Assembly: GCA_016617855.1 (NCBI GenBank)
Contig: JAECUM010006657.1
Span: 43,988 to 107,987, forward strand
Length of the DNA stretch: 64,000 bases
From: Megalonaias nervosa
Lineage: Eukaryota; Mollusca; Bivalvia; Unionida; Unionidae
Direction: 5' to 3'
Made by a program: the position numbers and the translations under genes. The notes under the pieces were generated by a model. That model had not been told where the DNA came from. It saw nothing but the letters and a program-made list of their open reading frames with translations, and made no database searches. Of this stretch, positions 13,401 to 26,700 are shown piece after piece (the stretch's first letter is position 1; each line of letters begins with the position of its first letter).

Positions 13401-15908
13401 CACAGAAAAATCAACTAGTACAGAAGAAATGGTCTTACCATTCCTCGGTTCTCACTCAGATCTGTACCCGATGCGACAATAGGGAATGCCAAAAGTCCCA
13501 TCCTTTGTCTCTCCATCCTGGACCTAACGGCTTGGGCAGTCGACGCTGAATCATTGGATTGGACCAACTTCAGCACATACACCTACTCTCCAACACCTCT
13601 GATTCCAAAAGTGATACAGAAAGCAAGGGAATCAGCCTGTCACCTCATCCTCATCTCACTACTCCAATGGAAGGAGTTCTGGATCAATGACCTCATCAAT
13701 CTTGCATCGGAAACCACGCGGAAAATTTGGGTTTTCCTTCATCTACTCAAACTACCACGACGACAGTTGCTTCATCCTTGTCTGGTGCTCCGAACCTGCA
13801 TGTCTGGATCATCTCAAACAGGCCCTCAGAATTAAACATTTTTTGCAACCAGTCATGGAGAGAATCACATAGGCATGATTGCCCTCCGCTCTGAAAGTAT
13901 ATGAATTCAAATGGCACAGTCTCACCCAGGTGTGCACAAACGAACATATCTTGCCTCTCCAGGCATCAATACCACAGATAGCTAATTTCCTACTCAGGCA
14001 CTTCAAAGAGAGCAAGTTAGTGCCAGGTTAATCAAAGGTTAACACTCTACGATCGCCAACACCTTTCGGCATCATGGGAGAGATGATATTGGACAAACCC
14101 AGAACTTATATGACCTTCTTGACAACTTTGTGTATACACAGCCAAAAATGCTAATCTGATGCCCAAAGCTGAACCTATAGTGGTTATTAACCTGGCTGGA
14201 TAAGATAACCTTTGAACCAATTTCAAGGGCATCTCTGGCGCTCCTTTTCCTACAAGACCTACTCCTCATGGCATTAGGAACTGCAGGCAGACTTCGTGAA
14301 ATACATGTCCTATCAGTAGACCCAAATTACATGCAAGTTCCAAAAAGATGTGTTAGTCTTATTCATGACGGCATACTTCCAGTGGTAACAAAAATTTTGT
14401 CATGAACTCTCTGTCTCATTTGGACACATCAGCTAAAAGCCACCTATAAAACCCAGTCTGGGCTTTCAGGTGATACCTTAATATGAACAGAGCCATTGTG
14501 TCAAGGGAGATCACTCCTCTTTCTTCTTCTCATATAGGACACAATTATCTATCGGAACAAACTATCATGTCCTGGAGTAAAGGGGCTATTCACTCAGCAT
14601 ATAGGGAAAGAACCCCAGCTCAGTGAACTTAGTACACACTTCGGCTCATGAGGTTTGAGCAGTTACCACCTACCTAGCATGGGACTAGAACTATTCGCTT
14701 ACCAACATCATTCAGGCTGTAGGATGGAGATCAGAGTCCACATTCTGTAGCTTTTATCTCTGGGATCTGTAATCACAGAAGGCCCAATTTGATCTGGTAA
14801 AACCTATATCCACAGCTGAACAGGTCAACCTTCCTGATCGATCAACAGCTTTTTAAGACATGGCTTCATGACTTCTGCTGGATTTGTGGGGGGAAATTTT
14901 TTCCCTTTTGAAGCCACACCCTGACAGATGGAGTCCCCTCCAGTTGGGTTACCTAGAAGCTCAATACCTTTGGGGACCTGAGATGGTATCTCTGGGGTAA
15001 GGGGATGTACCTCCCTCCACCCCTTACCTGTTCTCCTAAGGTATTTTGATTGGGTAACGTGTTTGAAGAAGAAATCAATTTTTCCTAGTAAAATATGTTT
15101 CTATGAGAATACCTACCCAATCATAATACACATACACCCTTCCAGCCTATCCACAATTACATGCATAGGGAGCATGCCTTCCGCTCCAGTAATAACTGGG
15201 ATATTCTTACACTTTGCTGCCAGGTCTTATATGTAAGGGGAGATCACTCTGCCCAACTGCCATACAGGTCAGCAGACAACTTTTAGCTCCCTTTAGCTAA
15301 AGTAGTCTCTGGGAGGGTTGGATTTGCGAGGTAGTGGTAGTTCTCCTAAGGTATTATGATTGGGTAAGTATTCTCAAACAAACATATTTTAGTAGGAAAA
15401 ATTGGTTTCTATTTTTGAAGATTACGGAAAATCATGTTTTTTTAATACATAACTGTGCCAGGGGGTGAGGGAGTAAAAATAATGTTTTTAGCATGACACA
15501 CCATGTTATCATAGGCATGTCAATATCTTGAAAATAAATTTCCACATTTCATCAGCACGACCGAAATTTTCTCAGGCAAATGTGATTTTTTTTCAACAGT
15601 CCTAACAAGTACCTTATTTATAGGGACCCTGGGCATCAGGCTGTTGGATTTATTTTAGTACTGTCTAACTTTATTCAAAATTAAATAGCAGAAGGTTGAA
15701 ATTTTCCAGACATTTTTAGCCAGAGTTCAAATTTTTTACCTACATATAGAAAAGTTTCAAAGTACAATTAACCATTCTGATTACAAATAGTAGATTCCAA
15801 ACAACTTGAACATTAACCTCAACATACCAATATCTTCATTCCACTTGTGTCATGCATAACTGTCAATTACTTTTATACATAGGTTGCAGGATTGGGTTTC
15901 ATATTCAA

Positions 15909-15952
<44 letters not shown>

Positions 15953-18900
15953 CATGTGTGCGTGTCCTTGCCTTAAATGGACACTGCATAATGAATGAAA
16001 AGTTTATGTTGTAATTAGTACAGTTATTTATCTTAAGAGCATGTATATTGTACAGGATATAAAATAAAAATGTATAAACATTAAGTACTGAAGAAAAATG
16101 TTAACCAAAAGAAAATAAAATTGGCAAATAATGTCATTACAGACGAGCAATAATAGCCATTTCACTTTTCCATGACAGTGACTCTGTTGATCACACTTTG
16201 AAATTATTATTACTTTTATTATGCAGTTTGTAATGAAAAACTGTTTTTGTATTTGTTAATGCATCAAAATGAAAGAAAATAGTCTTTAGAAGTGAACTTT
16301 TGTATCAACACAGGACAGTAAGTATCCCCTGATTTATATAATTGATTTAGTTTGGGGAAATCATGTTTAGGGAACTATTGGCAGAGCCTAGGAATTTTGG
16401 AGTCTGAAATCATGTCTTTTGTGTGACATGCCATGTTTTAAACAATTACGAACAAGTAGGTTAATGGTGTACTATGAAAGAATACATGATATGTACAGAT
16501 GTATGTATGTGTTCTTGGTTGTTAGGGTATTCCTGCATTACCCCAACATATGATGCCTTGTTGTCTGCACTACGATGCAAATCTTTCACTATGGAAATTA
16601 TATTTAGTTACCCTCATTGGTAAAGATGGTGAACTAAGCATGTGTTACTGTAAATAAGGCAAAGTGTCTTCAACAGGTTATTATAAGAAGAATTTAAGAA
16701 CTGTATAAATCAGTTTGAATTTTTGTTTATTTTGTAGCATGTGCTCTAGAAAAACCTTTATGTGATACTACGGTGCTCTTATTTGTAGAAATTATTGGTT
16801 TGGTATGCATCATTTGTCACAGGTATGTGTATAATTGCCTACAAGACCATGCTTCATTTGTCACTGGTATGTGCATAATTGCCTACAAGACCATGCTTCA
16901 TTTGTCACTGGTATGTGCATAATTGCTTACAAGACCATGCTTCATTTGTCACTGGTATGTGAGTAATTGCCTACAAGACCATGCTTCATTTGTCAATGGT
17001 ATGTGCATAATTGCCTACAAGACCATGCTTCATTTGTCACTGGTATGTGCATAATTGCCTACAAGACCATGCTTCATTTGTCACTGGTATGTGAGTAATT
17101 GCCTACAAGACCATGCTTCATTTGTCAATGGTATGTGCATAATTGCCTACAAGACCATGCTTCATTTGTCACTGGTATGTGCATAATTGCCTACAAGACC
17201 ATGCTTCATTTGTCACTGGTATGTGCATAATTGCGTACAAGATCATGCTTCATTTGTCACTGGTATGTAATTGCCTACAAGACCATGCTTCATTTGTCAA
17301 TGGTATGTGCATAATTGCCTACAAGACCATGCTTCATTTGTCACTGGTATGTGCATAATTGCCTACAAGACCATGCTTCATTTGTCACTGGTATGTGCAT
17401 AATTGCGTACAAGACCATGCTTCATTTGTCACTGGTATGTGCATAATTGCCTACAAGACCATGCTTCATTTGTCATTGGTATGTGCATAATTGCCTTCAA
17501 GACCATACTTCATTTGTCACTGGTATGTGCATAATTGCCTGCAAGACCATGCTTCATTTGTCACTGGTATGTGCATAATTGCCTACAAGACCATGCTTCA
17601 TTTGTTACTGGTATGTGCATTATTGCCTGCAAGACCATGCTTCATTTGTCACTGGTATGTGCATAATTGCCTACAAGACCATGCTTCAGAACAGTTCCAC
17701 TTTTAGGACAGCTATTTTGATCTGGAATGCTGAAGTTCAGAACTAAAATGGTTTGCATTCACTATGTGCCTTTTCAGGTCGAGTTCCAATGAGGCGCCTT
17801 GTGTACAGAGTTCAGCCTTTGCCTCAGAGTCTTCTTCCATTGGTATGGGACTTTGGTCAGTTGAACACACAAATTGAAGACCTATACATCAGACAGATGG
17901 TCATTAGATATGTAAGTTATTCAAATGTTTTATTACTGGTATCAGTGAGTAATGAATTAATTGTGCACATTTCTTTTTTGAATTACATTAATATATTCTC
18001 CCCTGTCCACCTCAGTAAGTAAATTGACTGCCATTAATATAATAATTGCTGGTGTGACCAATACTCTTTAGATCAAAAAGACAATATTTTATGTTTTTCA
18101 CAATATAAATATGATTATTTTCATATATTTCCAGATCAATCAGGGACGTCTGCCAGATATTCCTGGTTCAGTTCCTGTGATGAGTAGAATTTTAACAGCC
18201 TCTCAAGATTTTATGAGAAAGCAAAAGGTGAGCATCCTCCCCCCTCCTCAGCTTACCAGTATTACTTTTTCTGTGGATAAAAGCATTGAGACTGAGACTA
18301 AACCTTTGTTACAATATTCATGCTTATCTAATCAAGAAACGAATGTTCTGACAGTGATACATGATATTTTTTCAATTACAGCATTTTGTGAAAACGAAAA
18401 ACCATTCCAGTATTCATTTATTGACACATCATTTTTGTCACAACAACATTATTCATCAGATTATTGCATTAACTACAAAATTATAAAATTCTCTTCATGT
18501 GTTCCATCAATTTTTGTTTTGAGTTGCCATGTATTTGAGAATTTAATTGAGGTAGAGACCAGTTGATGCCAAGTTTTATAACATTTCTAAACACAAGGAA
18601 AAAATTCATTGTAACTAACAGAAAAATATTGCATACAAAGACAATTTATTACATGGATTATTTACAACTATTTCTTGCAATTGTAAGTGGAGCAAGTTAT
18701 TTTGCAACATATTTGAAAATGGTCTACGGTTACCATGGCATTCAGACCCAGTATTTTGTTTTGATACAGAAATCACATGTTAGGCAAGCAGATTGATATA
18801 TTTTGTAAATTTGTTCAATGAATTGATTCAGTTAAAAAATAAAATATTCATCATGTTGCATATACATAGCAAATTTTGGAAAATATTTTGATCTCAACAC

Positions 18901-21900
18901 TTTTAGTATACTTTTAATTCCCATTCTGCATTAAAATTTAGGTTCATTTCAAGCACTGTGACCTTTGAATTTTCTTTTGTTTTTCAAAAGCAGATGACAT
19001 TCAGAATGTGTTTGAAATGTATTTCAAAAATCTGGCAGTGAGAAATAGATTTAGTGATGTAAAAACGTTTTACCTAGGATAAAACTATAGAATCTTATGT
19101 AAAATCCAATCAAAATAGCATGTTACAATCATGTCACTATGTTATAATCATATTACAGTTATGTTGCAATCACATTACAATGTTACATTCATATGACAGT
19201 CATGTCTATAATGTCAGAATTCTGTGACCCTCTCTATCTCACTTTGAAGTATATACTTTAAACAAGTCTTCAACATGTTTCAATAAGAACAGTTTCTGGT
19301 TGCAACCTAGCTGAGTAGCCATCTACCTAAAAAAGACTTTTCCAACCAACTGTTAAAACCTCACAATTATCACTGGAATAACCTGGGAGTTAGGCAGAAA
19401 AGATTAGTTAGTAGGATGACTCTCATTACAGGTGCAGCTATAAATAAATTTAAATGAGATATGGTCTTTGCATTACTGCTTATATAGTAATAATTCAGCA
19501 CTTTTGTTAAGTGGTGCAAACAATTTGTTGACTAAGAAATTTCACTGCAAAAAAAGAATGTTTCAAAATATTTATTTGTGGAAACTCTTCTTTTAAAACA
19601 AAATTCATGAATTATTGCCCTCTCTATGTTGGGAGATGTGGACATCTGGTCACAATCTTGTTGGAATAAATAGGAAGAGTGCAATGGAGCTATACCCCCC
19701 CCCACTCCCTTGCAACCTTGAGTGCACCATAAACCCCACTGACATATGCTTGAGTGTCAACATTTGAAAATAATAAAAATGAAAATCCAAACATCGCTAA
19801 TGAATGTAATATTAAATCATATACTCCATTGAGGCCCATGAGGTCACACATAGCTGGTAATATTCATGTGCTTCCTTGAGGCCCATGAGGTCACACATAG
19901 CTGGTATTATTCATGTGATCCCCTGAGGCCCATGATGTCACACATAGCTGATATTATTCATGTGAGGCCCATGAGGTCACACATAGCTGGTAATATTCAT
20001 GTGCTCCCTTGAGGACCATGAGGTCACACATATCTGATAATATTCATGTGCTTCCTTGAGGCCCATGAGGTCACACATAGCTGGTATTATCCATGTGATC
20101 CCTGAGGTCCATGAGGTCACACATAGCTGATAATATTCATGTACTGCCTTGAGGCCCATGAGGTCACACATATCTGATAATATTTATGTGCTCCCTTGAG
20201 GCCCATGAGGTCACACATAGCTAGTAATGACAGAGTAATGATCAGAATAATTTAAATGCAAATTTTTCAGCAGTTACAGGTTTGAGAAGAAAAGGACTTC
20301 ATATTAATACAAAAGGTCTCAGTAATAAAACTGATGAAATGAAACAGAATTTCTTGTAATGAAAATAAAAACCTAATGTTTTATACAGTGCTGGTAACGA
20401 TAATTGTGAAGATAGTTACAATACCATTTTTGTCTCCTCGAGTACCTCTAATAATAATGATGATTTAGATCTCCTGTATTTAGGAGTTTCTGGTAAGGGC
20501 TTACACACAGGGCATTTAAATATTCAGGGTATCCAAGGCAATTGTGTGTGGGTGTGTGTGGGGGTGTGTGTGTGTGTGATTTGGATTTTTAATATAGCTT
20601 TAACAATTTTTCAGTCATATCACAATGATGTCTGCAGTGTGGCAGTTTATAGCGATGGTCCAGCACTGAGGCATCATGCCACAGACATGTAGCATCATGT
20701 CCCACACAGTCACTTTATCCTGACACCAGGTAGAGCCAAGCAAGGCAGCGACTAGTACCATTTTTATAAGTCTTTGGTTTGACTCGGCCAGGGTTCAAAC
20801 CTCCAAAATCCTGCATCTGAGGCAGATGCTCTAACCACTTAGACTACTTGATTGGTTTCCAGGGAAAGATGGATCAACTGAAGTTATTGTTAACCTCTTC
20901 AGATAATTACGTACATTTATTTGGATTTTCACAAACATAGTTCACAGAAAATCAGGGTGAGAATTTCTGTTATATCAGTGGCTTTGACAAACCTTTTCAT
21001 ATGGATAGAAAAGCAGGAGGAGGTGGACTTTTGTATGTGTTAAAACTGATACAGTTGCTACAAGATGGGAAGACCAAAAAACACTGCAAATATAATCCAT
21101 ATGGCTACAGATTACTCCAGAAAAATGTAAACCATACATAACTGCTTTTGTTTACAGACTCTCGTCATCAAATATTGCTTTATGTTATTTACTTTGACCA
21201 TCAGATAATACAATTTCAAGTGAAGGAAAGGGAATTGATGTTTTAGCTGAGACCTCATTGATCAAATAAAATAGAATTGGATAAATCAACAGCTAGTAAA
21301 TAAAACCACATGAGTAATGTTGATCTCGGACTAAACTCTTATGACCACATTTATATCAATACAAAAGAAAATGCTCTGGAAGTCATGGTCTCTAAGATTA
21401 GTTTAAGTGACCACTTTACAGTTTTTAAAACATGTTAATAGCGAATCAAAATAAAATAATATCCATTTTAGATCTTTTCATACTCAATTCCTGAAATAGA
21501 TTCCATGGAATACAGTCCAAATCTTTGAAGGTATTGATGATGTTTTAGGTATTTGGATGGATCTTTCAATTGAAACAGTAAACAAACATGCCCCTTTAAG
21601 AAAACACAAGAAAAAATGCCCACCAGCCATGTTGGATCACCCCAAAACTTTTTAATGCAATAAATCAAAGAGACAATATAAAATACGTAGGAAATCAAGC
21701 TGAATATAAAATTTGGTGGAACAAAGTTAATGAAATGGTAATTCAAATGAGCATGCTATAAAAAGTCATCAGTGAGATATAAATAACCCAAAAGCTATTT
21801 GGTGAGTCTTTACACAGTTTGGTGCAGGGATCTGTAAGAGTAAAACTGAACTTTTATCCTCAATCATGAAGGTATTTACACTGATCTCAGCAACTTCTCA

Positions 21901-23664
21901 AAACATTTTTAATGACTTTTTCTTCAAATGGTTGAAAAACTTCAGGAACTTAAAATTTCCTCTGATCATCTGAAACTCAAAAAGGCTTGTTCAATGAAAA
22001 ACTCCTAAATGACATCAGGTTCAAAATTCTGAGTCCTGAATTTGGGCTAAAGTATATTCAAAACCTGGGTGATTGTAAAGCCACAGGGCATGTTATCATT
22101 GGACCAAGGCTACTAAAGGCAGATACACCTACCATAATAGAGAGTATATGTTTTATTTGCAATCACAATATTACATCTAATAAATTTCCACTGAGGCTTG
22201 GAAAACAGCCAGGGTAAATCCATTACAGAGAGCTGGAACAAAAGGTGTAAATAATTACAGACCAATCTCTATCCTTCCTTTTTTTTTTTGTTACTAGAAA
22301 AACGTATTTTGGCTTCTTTTACCAACTATTTGAATGCTATATCTTATTCCTATAATTAGTCTGGCTTTCAACAGAATTGCTCATGTGAAACTGCACTTAT
22401 ATTTATGATTGATAAATGGCTGAAGGCATTAGATAGCAGAGAAATGGTAGGCACCATTATGGTTGATTTTTGTAAAGCTTTTGATCTTGTAGACCATGCA
22501 ATTTTTATGAAGAACTGAAAATCTGTCAATATAATGAAAACTCCCTAACCTGGTTTACTTCTTACTTAACTGACAGAGTGCAGAACATATTTTAAAATGG
22601 CCACCTGTTGAAAGTAAAAATGATAATTGCGGAGTACCACAGGGCTCAGTCTTCAGACCTCTGTTATCTGTGTATTCATTCTATTTATTAAGATCTATCC
22701 TTTCAAATCTGTACTTGAAAATAACTTACAAGATGCTGTTAACAGACATAAAGTTTGGTTCAAGAAAAACAGTTTGATTATAAATACAGAAAAAAATCCC
22801 TACTATTTACAACAGAACATGAAAGCAAAGCAAGATAGCAACAAACTCCAAGTTTTATTTGACAATGTTAACCTTAATATGACCCACTGTGATAAAATTC
22901 TTGATGCATATGTAGATAACAATCTAACCTAGTCTTTTCAAATTACATATGTTTCAAAAAAAGGTTAATTCTTATCTTTGGATACTTAAGAAAATCAGAA
23001 CATTCATTCCTTTTCAATAGAAGGCCATTATTTATGAAAGTTATATCATCTATATTTAGACAATTATAAATTTAATTTGGGGTAATGCCTCTTGTTAAGA
23101 CATAATGCAACATGTAAGACCCAAAAAGAGGGCTTGTTATTTCTGAATCAATGTCGAAAGATTTTAGGGTACAGTGAATTTACAATTTTTACCATTGCAT
23201 GAAATAATTTTCTTCAGAAGGCCAAATTTATGTATAGACTCTAGAAAAACCATTCCTGTCTACCTAAGCAAAATCTTTCACCAAAAAGATGCTGAAGGTA
23301 CTCCAAATTTAATGCCTATCAAAATTAAAAATTACATTATACTATGAGTAAAGAAGGAATTGTTTAATAAGAGCTTTCAATATAATAATAATAATAATAG
23401 TAATACTGGCCCACTAGTACAGGATATCATTCCCAGTAATATAAGGCAGGCTGTAAGCATTTCTTCATTTCAGTATCTGTGTCTTAAATTGGTGAAATCT
23501 TAAAACAGTTGAACAGCTCAGTGTCAAATAAATACCTCTAACTTTGAAATCTTTTTTCACAGATGAATGTTTCAATACATTTTGTGCAGGTGTTAGGAGC
23601 TTAAACTTTTGTTTGATTTTCAGATAACTAATGCTTTGGTGTTGAAGCCAAAATTTATCACATT

Positions 23665-23708
<44 letters not shown>

Positions 23709-26700
23709 ATTGTACGTAACAGAAGGCCTCAAGTTAGATTACTTACTGTAACTTAAACTGAGTTACCTTATGTAGATGAAGTCATTATTATTATTATTAT
23801 TATTAAACTTTTGAAGAACTAGCCCAGTATTGAAATAATGTTTGTGTTATTCCTATGAATTGTGTGGGTACCAAACTCAATAAAATGTTCATAAAAAATG
23901 TAGCCACAGTGTAAGCATATTAAATTCATATGTTTAAATACATTTCAGAATATGTTTAGCACTTGTTGACTCTGTGTTAAATATGTTTAGTACCACACTT
24001 GCAAGTTAAACATAAGTATCATTATAATTAACATGTTTTACATTATATATATGCAACATAAGCTTTGATTCACATATGCATGGCCTAGCCTATAATAACC
24101 AGAGTTTTTAAATGTAAAACTGTAGGTTTCACATATGTGGTACATGACAAAACATCAAGTGCTACTTTTCCTTTACACAGGATGAATGCAGCTTTGTCTC
24201 CCTCCGAGATGTTGACAGAGTTTTGAATGTGATGAGCTGGTTCTATGCACAGAGCCAGGGGGAGAGAACTCTGTTTGACATGATGGATGAATTTCCTGAT
24301 CAAGATGATAGCTCTGATACTGAAAATGAGGAGGGAGAGGAAGATGAGTCTATTTCACAGGCTGCCCCACAGGTTTATCAGGTATTAAATTTAAAAGATT
24401 GGTCATGTGGATTTTGTATTTGAAAAAAAAAAAAATTGGTTGAGTATCCACCTTTTCTGTGTGTGTGTGTGTGTGTGTGAGTTGTGTGTTCGGGGTGTGA
24501 TTTGGATTTTTAACCCTTTCATCACTAAGTAACTTTGTAGGCATAGAGTCCTCAACACTAAGTAACTTTGGAGTTGTAAAGCAAAATGACTTGTTGACTT
24601 TGAAATAACATAACTTTGACAATTTTAAAGATATCTGGCTGGATTAGGTGTCAAAATCAAGGTTAAAAATCAAATTTTATGAATAATTCATTAAAATGTG
24701 CATATCTATTATAACTGTTAAAATACAGGTGCAAACAGGTAACACAACAGGTAAAATACAAGTAATTATCTATTTACTTCTTAGAAAACTTAGAAAGTTC
24801 CCAAAACTTGATCATTTGACCCTAGATGTACTCATAAATAATTCCAGTAGCAACACAAGTCTTTCTTTCAGGTATTTGGCAGGTAGAAGCTTTCATCAAG
24901 GTGAGATCTGTCCACACACCTGTATCGCCTCTGGCACGTTTGATCATCACATTCAAATTCGTTAGACGGACAATGTTTCCAAAAACTTCATCTGAATAGA
25001 ATATTTGAAAATATTCCAAAGCTTTCCTGGAGCCATCTAACACTTGGGTGGGTCCAACTCTCTCAGAAAACTGTAACAAATCTCTTTGGTTTTCCAACTT
25101 CGTCCAAACAAAATTACATGGAGTGTACAATTCCTCCAGTTCAAAACCTTCAAAGTCCTCTTTATCGTGATCACTATCACCCACAAGTGCATGCCATTGT
25201 CTCTCCAGATGTCTTCTGTCATTTTCATCCAACTGTACTAAGTCGAAATTGGTGAAAATCCTCAGATAATTCAAAATTTGACACTTCACTCTCATCTGAT
25301 CTTTCTTTGAACTCCGCCATTTTGGATACAAATTTCACCATTCGGAAAACTTGTTAAAAGTGCCTACTTTGTTCTATATTTCTAGCTGTATACAAGCTAA
25401 ACCCATGAGATAATCCAAATATAATATCTACATTACAAGAAGGAAGTTATTAGAGGTACCCCAAAATTTATATAGTCGGGTACTATAATATTAGAGAAGA
25501 ACACTGCTCCAGACCGGTAAAGCGGTCCACAGTGTTTATGGCCTTACTTCCCCTGGACCGGTAAACCGGTCAATAGTGATGAAAGGGTTAACATAGCTTT
25601 AACAATTTTTCAATCATATTGCTACGATGTCTGCAGTGTGACAGTTTACAGTGATGTCTAGCACAGGGACATCTTGCCACAGACATGTAGCATCATGTTC
25701 CACCCAGTCACATTATCCTGACACCTGGCCAACCAGTCCTTTAGTATGACTTGGCTGGGATTTGAACCCACAACCTCCAGCATCTGAGGCGGATGCTCTA
25801 ACCACTAGACCACCAGAACAGTGACCTTTTCTGCAGTAATGACCTACATAAAATATAAATTTGTACATGCAGTTGATGACAGGAGTTAAGTTATATGCAA
25901 CAACAATCAAATGCAGTTTAGTAAGAGTTTTTTTCCTTTTCAATTTTCTTTACATGTTATTGGCTAGAGACAACAGATCACAGTATCATATTGGAGGTTT
26001 GAAAGCTTTGTGTTTAAGTACATTAACATTTTCCATAGCAGTAGTCCTCGTTTCATACTTTTGTTTAATATTAAATGTTATTTGCAATCGACTTACAGAT
26101 GTCCACTTTGTTGAAATTCAATTCCAGTTGGAAAAGAAAATTCAGTTCACTATTATTTTTTTCAAAAAAGATCATGGGTGAATTTTCAGCTGGAATTTCA
26201 TAGGTAGTAATGTAATTTCTGGTATTTATGATCATCATGTTAGCACCAAAGTTGATTGGAGAGCATAATCTACTTTTCAATGAAAATTTATACAAAAGTC
26301 AATGTTACTTTGTTAAAGCATTGTATTAAAACAAAATCAGACAGGGAAATGGCATGAAATCAATGTAAGGTGAAGTGACCTTTGTTTTTTGGGTATGTTT
26401 AGGCTCATGTGTGACTATTTTGCTCCAATTATCTTGTGGAGCACACCCCCACCCCCATACACTATTCAGTACAGTTCAGAAATTGTACAACTTGTCAACA
26501 TTCACATCATTTGGTAAAGTAATGAAAACAGAAGATAATTTGTGAATAAAGATTTAATTGCCAAAAATAAAGAAACCCATGGCCTGAAAAAAAAAAAAAA
26601 AAACTGAATTTTTTAATTTATCTTTTTAATTCTAGTGAAAGATATGTGACTCTGTAGACCACAAAATTAAAGATTTGCTTGTAAACCAAACTTAACTTTT

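Larger units (their letters stand above)
9551..15405 (+). mobile_element. DIRS-type tyrosine-recombinase retrotransposon, degenerate
   Basis: A 5.8 kb element bounded by inverted terminal repeats of about 200 bp (9561-9770 and 15170-15367). Inside the right end lies an internal complementary region, 15031-15130. Its first part is complementary to the left terminus and its second part to the right terminus, the arrangement known only for DIRS-group elements. The body encodes, in broken frames, an RT palm, a linked RNase H and the DIRS region after RNase H (LIPKVIQKAR). LTRs and poly-A are absent. Every long frame is interrupted by stops and shifts, so the copy is dead. The tyrosine recombinase expected at about 13.9-15.0 kb is too decayed for me to point to catalytic residues. 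It sits in the intron before exon 5, in the same orientation as the gene. Confidence 0.85.
24461..25823 (-). mobile_element. tRNA-derived SINE (family A), copy 2, split by a piggyBac-type element
   Basis: The outer parts (24461-24509 and 25592-25823) together match copy 1. On the minus strand the head has box A-like CTAGTGGTTAGAGCATCC and box B GGTTCAAATCC, very close to a real tRNA. The usual tail of GT repeats lies at 24461-24480. The body is interrupted at a TTAA by the 24514-25587 element. The ORF with SGGLVVRASASDAGGCGF is the well-known spurious translation of such tRNA-like heads. Confidence 0.85.

Noticed and set aside
13747..14269. Minus-strand ORFs within the DIRS element
   Set aside because: They are shadows of the + strand retroelement, with no domain similarity.
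16808..17688. CRISPR-like array
   Set aside because: Units are contiguous, with no unique spacers, in a eukaryotic intron; it is a minisatellite. The same holds for the 31, 43, 47 and 51 bp arrays.
24372..24381. Exon 7 ending at the internal CAG|GTTTAT
   Set aside because: The downstream CAG|GTATTA is an equally phased and better donor; the shorter form is kept only as a possible alternative.
25740..25826. A tRNA gene on the minus strand
   Set aside because: Boxes A and B are good, but the sequence continues into a repeat body shared with 20541-20852 and stems do not close as in a true tRNA; it is a SINE head.
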